Assembly: GCA_943355045.1 (NCBI GenBank)
Contig: CALRDY010000019.1
Coordinates: 1-10,540 of the forward strand
Length of the DNA stretch: 10,540 bases
Source of the DNA: Candidatus Nomurabacteria bacterium
Lineage (GTDB): Bacteria; Patescibacteriota; Minisyncoccia; Phycocordibacterales; Phycocordibacteraceae
Reading direction: 5' to 3'
Positions 6,690 to 10,540 of this stretch are shown piece by piece (the stretch's first letter is position 1; each line of letters begins with the position of its first letter). A model generated the notes under the pieces. That model saw only the letters and a list, made by a program, of their open reading frames with translations, had not been told where the DNA came from and did not search any database. Made by a program: the position numbers and the translations under genes.

Positions 6690-6712
6690 ACTCGTGGTCT
6701 TTGGTGTATACT
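6683..6712 (+). promoter_or_regulatory. Strong sigma-70-type promoter for the 109-residue gene
   Basis: A consensus TTGACA (6683-6688) is followed after 18 nt by TATACT (6707-6712). Transcription start is expected near 6719, leaving a leader of about 56 nt. The leader contains a small GGCC-TTTT-GGCC hairpin (6742-6753) before the ribosome site. This is the best promoter match in the window. Confidence 0.75.
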
Positions 6713-6763
6713 CGCAGGTAAGTTCGATAGTCCTTTGATTCGGCCTTTTGGCCACAACGCCTG

Positions 6764-6769
6764 AGGAGG
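6764..6769 (+). promoter_or_regulatory. Strong Shine-Dalgarno site fixing the start at 6775
   Basis: AGGAGG lies 5 nt before the ATG at 6775. It decides against the upstream in-frame TTG at 6748, which precedes it. No other gene in the window has a comparable site. Confidence 0.85.
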
Positions 6770-6774
6770 GTAAA

Positions 6775-7104
6775 ATGAACGCGACAGCAATCAGATACGG
6801 CTGGGACCGGCCTCAACCGCTTCCGACCGACTTCATCTTCACGGCCGCTCATGTCGAGCGCACTACCGTTGCCGACAAGAAGGAAGGCGTGGCGATTTCT
6901 TTCGGAGCAGGCGGGTACTACAGCCCCCTTGTGTCAATCTACGCCTCCCCAGCTTACTTCATCTTCGTGATGACACGGCAGGGTGACTTGCGAATCGATG
7001 TGTCCAAGAAGGTCTTCGATCTCCTGCGGGTCGACGACCCAATCGTCGTCAAATATTACCGTGGACGTTGGACCGGAACTCTCAAAGGCAAGATCGCACG
7101 CTAA
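6775..7104 (+). CDS. Small protein of unknown function (109 residues)
   Basis: I do not recognise a family. The start at 6775 is fixed by an AGGAGG ribosome site. The protein is soluble-looking, without signal peptide or membrane helix. The N-terminal third (MNATAIRYGWDRPQPLPTDF) is proline-rich. The middle is hydrophobic and aromatic (GAGGYYSPLVSIYASPAYF, then IFVMTRQGDLRIDVS). The C-terminus reads KKVFDLLRVDDPIVVKYYRGRWTGTLKGKIAR, an alternation of beta-like stretches suggesting a small barrel (SH3/OB-like) that ends in a basic strand. This fold guess is inference only. The gene has its own strong promoter and terminator, so it is a single-gene unit, probably well expressed, divergent from dprA and upstream of serS. 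Confidence 0.85.
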   Translation: MNATAIRYGWDRPQPLPTDFIFTAAHVERTTVADKKEGVAISFGAGGYYSPLVSIYASPAYFIFVMTRQGDLRIDVSKKVFDLLRVDDPIVVKYYRGRWTGTLKGKIAR

Positions 7105-7154
7105 CCGCTCACCAGAAGCTGCTCATCAGCTCACTTGGTGGGCGGTTTCTTTTT
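7103..7154 (+). terminator. Intrinsic terminator after the 109-residue gene
   Basis: A 12-bp stem, AACCGCTCACCA (7103-7114) with TGGTGGGCGGTT (7136-7147) and one T-G wobble, encloses a second hairpin (AGCTG/CAGCT). It is followed by TTTCTTTTT. The stem begins at the stop codon of the upstream gene. It separates this gene from serS. Confidence 0.88.
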
Positions 7155-7171
7155 ATATATTCAGCGAGTGA

Positions 7172-7177
7172 TATACT
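7172..7177 (+). promoter_or_regulatory. Possible -10 box for serS
   Basis: TATACT lies 9 nt before the serS ATG, just after the preceding terminator, so serS needs its own promoter. No clear -35 is seen upstream (T-rich sequence). The transcript would have a leader of only a few bases. Confidence 0.45.
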
Positions 7178-7186
7178 ATTCGGAAC

Positions 7187-8479
7187 ATGCTCGACATACA
7201 TTTCATCCGGGAGAATGCCGACGTCATTAAGGCGGGCGCGGCGAAGAAGCGTATCGAGGTCGACGTCGACCGCTTGCTTGCCGTCGATGACGAGCGCAAG
7301 CTCTTGCGGCAGGAGCTCGATGCGAAGCGTTCGGAGCAGATCCGCCGCAGCAGCGAGATGCAGTATGCAAAAGGTTTTGACCGCGAGAAATTGCTCGAAG
7401 CGATGCGGCAGCTGAAGAACGGCATGACCGAGGGCGAAGAGAAACTGAAGGCCGTGATGACGGAGTGGCAGAAGCTGATGCTCATGGTGCCGAATATTCC
7501 CGACATGTCGGTGCCCGATGGCGTGAGTGATGCGGAGAATATCGAAGTGAAGAAGTGGCCTGCCCAGAGCGCAGTCGAGGGGGGCGAACCGGCGACCTTT
7601 GGTTTCGCGCCGAAAGGCCACGTCGAGCTCATGACGGCGCTCGGTATCGCCGACTTCGAGCGCGGTGCAAAGGTCGCCGGCTTCCGCGGCTACTTCCTCA
7701 AGGGCGACGGCGTGCTTCTCATGAATGCCGTTTGGCAGTTGGCGCTCAAACATTTTTCCGCAAAAGGACTTACGCCGCTCAGTGTGCCGTCTTTGGTGCG
7801 TCGCGAAGCGTTCCTCGGTACCGGCTACTTGCCGCAAGGCGAAGAAGATCTCTACAAGACGCAGGATGGGGAATATCTTGCGGGTACCGCAGAAGTCGCG
7901 ACTATGGGCTACTACATGAATGAGACCATCGATCTCTCGGTACAGCCGGTGCAATTCCTCGCCTTTTCTCCCTGTTTCCGTCGCGAAGCCGGTGCGCATG
8001 GCAAGGACGTGAACGGCCTCATTCGCGTGCATGAGTTTTTTAAATGGGAACAGGTTGTGTTGTGCAGAGCCGAACACGACGAATCGGTCCGTATGCACGA
8101 ATGGCTTAATCGCAATACCGAGGAATTCATCGAGCTTCTGAACATTCCGTATCACACAGTCGTGAACTGCGGCGGCGATCTCGGGCTCGGACAGGTAAAG
8201 AAATACGATATCGAGCTTTGGGTGCCAGCAGAGAATACCTATCGAGAGATAAGCTCCGCATCCTATTTCCACGACTTCCAGACGCGACGACTCAACATCC
8301 GGTATCGCGATGCGGAAGGAACCATGCGTTTCCCGCATTCTTTGAACTCCACGGCGATCCCGACGCCGCGCATCCTCGTTTCCATCGTCGAGAATTATCA
8401 ACAAGCGGACGGCACGATCAAAGTGCCGGAAGCTCTCGTGCCGTATGTCGGTAAGACTGTCATCGGCGGAGCGCGGTAG
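7187..8479 (+). CDS. serS: Seryl-tRNA synthetase
   Basis: This 430-residue class II synthetase charges tRNA-Ser (and tRNA-Sec where present) with serine. The N-terminal MLDIHFIREN and a long charged coiled-coil arm (about 28-100) bind the tRNA extra arm. The catalytic core shows LPQGEEDLYKTQDGEYLAGTAEV (215-237), the TAEV serine-binding motif, motif 2 FSPCFRREAGAHGKDVNGLIRVHEFFKWEQV (260-290), and motif 3 around PRILVSIVENYQQADGTIKVPEALVPYVG (394-422). The stretch before motif 3 is NSTAIPTPR rather than the common NGSGLAVGR, a variant I believe occurs in some lineages. Residues 125-132 (PAQSAVEG) interrupt the usual W-GEP junction before the core and look inserted. Length is otherwise normal. 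No Shine-Dalgarno site is seen. The 3' end overlaps the ftsQ-like gene by 35 bp. Confidence 0.96.
   Translation: MLDIHFIRENADVIKAGAAKKRIEVDVDRLLAVDDERKLLRQELDAKRSEQIRRSSEMQYAKGFDREKLLEAMRQLKNGMTEGEEKLKAVMTEWQKLMLMVPNIPDMSVPDGVSDAENIEVKKWPAQSAVEGGEPATFGFAPKGHVELMTALGIADFERGAKVAGFRGYFLKGDGVLLMNAVWQLALKHFSAKGLTPLSVPSLVRREAFLGTGYLPQGEEDLYKTQDGEYLAGTAEVATMGYYMNETIDLSVQPVQFLAFSPCFRREAGAHGKDVNGLIRVHEFFKWEQVVLCRAEHDESVRMHEWLNRNTEEFIELLNIPYHTVVNCGGDLGLGQVKKYDIELWVPAENTYREISSASYFHDFQTRRLNIRYRDAEGTMRFPHSLNSTAIPTPRILVSIVENYQQADGTIKVPEALVPYVGKTVIGGAR
7559..7582. repeat. 24-bp in-frame insertion in serS
   Basis: This segment encodes PAQSAVEG, placed between KKW and GEPATFGFAPKGHVEL. In typical SerRS the sequence runs directly from a tryptophan to GEP and on to F-x-PK-x-H. 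The core GAGCGCAGTCGA matches 10 of 12 bases of GAGCAAAGTCGA in the dprA insertion. The length is a multiple of three, so the frame is kept. Confidence 0.6.
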
Positions 8480-9371
8480 CGAGCGTCTTGCGGCGCGGCG
8501 ACGGCGAAGCCGTCGCCGCGCACTCATCGCGCTGTGCATCCTCGCACTCCTTTCTCTCGGCGCACTCATTTACGGACTGTGGCAGCCAGTGGTCCGCATC
8601 AATCGTGTCGATGTACAGGGCACGGACGTCTCTCCGCTTGAGACGATCGCGAGAGAGGCGCTGCAGGGGGGCTACCTCGGCGTCATTCCGCGCGACTCGA
8701 TATTCTTTTTCCCCGCATCGCGCATCCGCAACACTATTCTCGCTACGCATACGGACATCGCCGCCGTTTCGATATCTCGCAGCGGATTTTCCGGCATCTC
8801 AATTAAGACGGATATGCGCGTCCCTATCGCGCGCTGGTGCGGCTCTTCCTCCATGCCGCCTTCGCCCGAGGACTCGCCGCTTAAGGAAGTGGTGCCGACA
8901 GCAAGCGGCGACTGCTATCTTTTCGATGCGAGCGGCTTCGTGTACGCGACCGCAACAGAAGCATTCTTTACCGTCGGAGGAGTCTCTCCCGCCGTCGGAT
9001 CGAATTCGGATAAGACACTGACCCCATTTGTTCTTTTCAGCGCGCTTCAGTCGGGTACCGTTATGCCGGTCGGCGCGACGCTCAAAGACGCGAACCGACT
9101 GCCAGCAATTTTTGATTTCGCACGGCAGCTCGGACTCTCTGGCCCCCCGATCCGCGCCGTCGTCATCCGTGATGATGAAGCGGATTTTTTCCTTGCGACC
9201 TCGACCTATGGCGCCGCCACTGGCCCGCGCATCACCTATCTTCTCGGCGACGAGCAGGATGCCTTTACCGCGCTCGTTTCCGCGAAAGGCACACTGAACC
9301 TTTCTGATCCTTTTTTGCAGTACGTCGATCTGCGCTTTCCGGGAAAAGTGTATTTGAAGAAGAAGGAATGA
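8445..9371 (+). CDS. ftsQ: FtsQ-like cell division protein (POTRA domain)
   Basis: A 308-residue single-pass membrane protein. A basic N-terminus (RRRRSRRR at 18-25) precedes one membrane helix (about 26-46, ALIALCILALLSLGALIYGLW), so the bulk should lie outside the membrane. A POTRA-like segment follows (about 49-125, VVRINRVDVQGTDVSPLETIAREAL). Then comes a beta region with CYLFDASGFVYATA (157-170), and the end YVDLRFPGKVYLKKKE closely resembles the FtsQ/DivIB C-terminus. FtsQ links early and late divisome proteins. Overall similarity is low, so the call rests on architecture and the two short motifs. The ATG at 8445 is the only sensible start and lies 35 bp inside serS, with no Shine-Dalgarno site; coupling with serS is likely. 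A perfect 13-bp palindrome falls in its arginine-rich coding segment. Confidence 0.8.
   Translation: MSVRLSSAERGSERLAARRRRSRRRALIALCILALLSLGALIYGLWQPVVRINRVDVQGTDVSPLETIAREALQGGYLGVIPRDSIFFFPASRIRNTILATHTDIAAVSISRSGFSGISIKTDMRVPIARWCGSSSMPPSPEDSPLKEVVPTASGDCYLFDASGFVYATATEAFFTVGGVSPAVGSNSDKTLTPFVLFSALQSGTVMPVGATLKDANRLPAIFDFARQLGLSGPPIRAVVIRDDEADFFLATSTYGAATGPRITYLLGDEQDAFTALVSAKGTLNLSDPFLQYVDLRFPGKVYLKKKE
8493..8521. repeat. Perfect 13-bp GC-rich palindrome at the serS/ftsQ junction
   Basis: GCGCGGCGACGGC (8493-8505) pairs perfectly with GCCGTCGCCGCGC (8509-8521) around a GAA loop, starting 14 nt after the serS stop codon. It encodes the basic run before the FtsQ membrane helix. There is no T run, so it is not a standard terminator. 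It could pause ribosomes or stabilise the serS 3' end. Confidence 0.7.
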
Positions 9372-9383
9372 TACCGTGCAAGC

Positions 9384-10349
9384 ATGTCATTCTGGAATGA
9401 TCTGGAAAAGCCGTTTTTCGTCATGGCGCCCATGGCGGACGTGACCGATGCCGCCTTCCGGCAGCTCGTCGCGAAGCGCGGCGCACCCGACGTATTCTGG
9501 ACGGAATTCGTCTCGGCAGACGGCCTTTATCACACGCGTGAGATCAAGAAGATGAAAGATGAGGAGAATCCGCTCATGGGCATCCTTGCGAAGACTGATG
9601 CCGAGCGGCCGATCCTTGCGCAGATATTTTCAAGTAAGCCGGAGATGATCGCGTATGCGGCGAAACTTGTCGCGGAGCTCGGCTTCGACGGCGTCGATAT
9701 CAACATGGGCTGTCCCGACCGCGCCATCGAGAAGCAGGGCTGCGGTGCCGCGATGATGAAGAACCCGAAGCTCGCGCAAGAAATAATTCGCGCAGCACAA
9801 GCGGCAAGCAATCTGCCGGTCTCGGTAAAGACGCGCGTCGGCTACCACAATGAGTCGCTCGACGAGTGGCTTACCGCGCTTCTCGAGGCGAACCTGGCTG
9901 CTATCACGCTGCATTTGCGCACGCGCAAAGAGATGTCGCTTGTGCCCGCCGACTGGGAGCTCATGAAGAAAGCGGTCGAGATACGCAATCGCGTGAACCC
10001 TTCGGTGCTCCTTATCGGCAACGGCGATGTGCAGGATCTCGACGATGCGCGCGCGAAAGCCGCGGCGTCGGGCTGCGACGGAGTGATGCTCGGTCGCGCG
10101 ATGTTCGGCAATCCGTGGGTCTTCGCCGGTCGCAAGCCGGAGGACACGCCGCTCGCCGAGAAGCTCGCGGCCCTCATCGAGCTCGCGCAAGATTTCGAGA
10201 AGCTCACGCCCCGCAAGAATTTTTCAATACTCAAAAAGCACATCAAAGCGTTCGTGACCGGCTTCGACGGCGCGGCGGAGCTTCGCGCGAAACTCATGGA
10301 AACCGATTCGGCCGCCGCCTTGGCGGCGGCCATTGCAGAACGTACGTGA
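9384..10349 (+). CDS. dus: tRNA-dihydrouridine synthase (Dus family)
   Basis: This 321-residue FMN enzyme reduces uridines in the tRNA D-loop or nearby positions using NADPH. The TIM barrel starts with FFVMAPMADVTDAAFRQL (11-28). It has DINMGCPDRAIEKQGCGAAMMKNP (105-128) with the catalytic cysteine C110, SVKTRVGYH (147-155, K149), and LHLRTRKEMSLVPADW (176-191, H177) where the family usually has HGRTR. It continues with IGNGDVQDLDDA (211-222) and GVMLGRAMFGNPWVF (233-247), the phosphate-binding end of the barrel. A helical C-terminal domain completes it. Overall it is closest to DusB-like proteins, but the subfamily is uncertain. It lies 12 bp after the ftsQ-like gene, likely in one transcript with serS. 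No Shine-Dalgarno site lies at proper spacing (AAGGA is 15 nt away). Confidence 0.94.
   Translation: MSFWNDLEKPFFVMAPMADVTDAAFRQLVAKRGAPDVFWTEFVSADGLYHTREIKKMKDEENPLMGILAKTDAERPILAQIFSSKPEMIAYAAKLVAELGFDGVDINMGCPDRAIEKQGCGAAMMKNPKLAQEIIRAAQAASNLPVSVKTRVGYHNESLDEWLTALLEANLAAITLHLRTRKEMSLVPADWELMKKAVEIRNRVNPSVLLIGNGDVQDLDDARAKAAASGCDGVMLGRAMFGNPWVFAGRKPEDTPLAEKLAALIELAQDFEKLTPRKNFSILKKHIKAFVTGFDGAAELRAKLMETDSAAALAAAIAERT
10310..10331. repeat. Perfect 10-bp GC-rich palindrome at the end of dus
   Basis: GGCCGCCGCC (10310-10319) and GGCGGCGGCC (10322-10331) are perfect complements around TT. They end 18 bp before the end of the gene and encode the alanine-rich tail. No T run follows. It may help stop transcription or protect the 3' end, or simply reflect alanine codons. 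Confidence 0.6.
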
Positions 10350-10353
10350 GAGG

Positions 10354-10507
10354 GTAAGCAGAGCTTGCTTCCTGCACTTACCTCGAACAAATAAATGAAG
10401 ACATTCATTTGTTACTCGGCTCGCTTGGTAGTAAGCAGATCTTTCTCCCTGCGCTCGCCTCGAACAAGCAAACGAAGACATTTGCTTGTTGCTCGGCTTG
10501 CTTGGTA
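10354..10507. repeat. Two tandem 77-bp repeats with conserved stem-loops
   Basis: Copies at 10354-10430 and 10431-10507 match at 63 of 77 positions by my count. Twelve of the 14 differences are transitions. A third copy seems to begin at 10508 (GTAA, then CTTCTCCC) before the window ends. Each copy carries a 12-bp stem around a four-base loop (10386-10413 and 10463-10490). Read as - strand RNA, all 12 pairs form in both copies, allowing G-U wobbles. Two positions show full compensatory changes. No gene on the + strand is apparent from 10350 to the edge. On the - strand a frame is open from the right edge to a TAA at 10412-10414, through one repeat, and may be the end of an outside gene or chance. 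Confidence 0.8.
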
Positions 10508-10540
10508 GTAAACTTCTCCCAGAGCGTTTTGAACATTTAA

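Noticed and set aside
6630..6755. Longer N-terminus for DprA starting at 6755
   Set aside because: The extra 42 codons lie over and upstream of the predicted dprA promoter, are antisense to the leader of the divergent gene, and have no match to known DprA N-termini.
7109..8569. 486-codon - strand open frame opposite serS
   Set aside because: SerRS motifs on the + strand are unmistakable, and this frame begins inside the ftsQ-like gene with no supporting signals.
9842..10408. 188-codon - strand open frame opposite dus
   Set aside because: It is serine/arginine-rich antisense of a clear Dus gene, with its start inside the tandem repeat.
10386..10490. Integron attC-like sites
   Set aside because: The stems begin AAC and end GTT, but the flanks do not match the RYYYAAC/GTTRRRY pattern, and no integrase is present.
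10412..10540. Open - strand frame running in from the right edge
   Set aside because: It ends in the first repeat copy and consists largely of repeat sequence. With 42 codons visible I cannot tell a gene end from chance, so it is mentioned only under the repeat.

Overview
The window looks like a chromosomal stretch from a bacterium with a compact genome. My best guess is a GC-rich Parcubacteria/Patescibacteria (CPR) lineage. I infer this from short, tightly packed housekeeping genes, a shortened Rel/SpoT enzyme, a divergent FtsQ-like protein, few Shine-Dalgarno sites, and short palindromic sequences inserted in frame into conserved genes. The standard genetic code fits every gene. I saw no rRNA, tRNA, CRISPR array or transposase.

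Left part (1-4517): the 3' end of a parB partition gene on the + strand meets a bidirectional terminator. Facing it on the - strand are topA (DNA topoisomerase I) and, 35 bp downstream of it, a bifunctional-type (p)ppGpp synthetase/hydrolase.

Middle (4518-6629): a 169-bp gap upstream of topA carries a 136-bp unit bounded by perfect 22-bp inverted repeats. Beyond it, still on the - strand, lie an endonuclease/exonuclease/phosphatase-family gene, a small GIY-YIG nuclease gene that overlaps it by ATGA and is bracketed by perfect 15-bp inverted repeats, and dprA. In many bacteria dprA sits directly upstream of topA. Here that pair is split by the nuclease genes and the inverted-repeat unit, which fits later insertion.

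Right part (6660-10349, + strand): a divergent promoter pair with overlapping -35 boxes drives dprA one way and a 109-residue protein of unknown function the other. The latter has the only strong Shine-Dalgarno site in the window and its own terminator. Then come serS (seryl-tRNA synthetase), an FtsQ-like division protein overlapping serS by 35 bp, and a tRNA-dihydrouridine synthase gene 12 bp further on. The right edge (10354-10540) is non-coding as far as I can tell. It holds two tandem 77-bp repeats, each with a 12-bp stem whose pairing is kept by compensatory changes, and the start of a third.

The most unusual theme is small repeat-like insertions inside otherwise conserved proteins. DprA has 12 extra residues in its winged-helix domain, bounded by a 9-bp direct repeat. 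SerRS has about 8 extra residues just before a conserved motif. TopA has a palindrome-encoded segment in a linker. The DprA and SerRS insertions share a core of the form GAGCNNAGTCGA, which suggests one dispersed element family that is tolerated inside genes.
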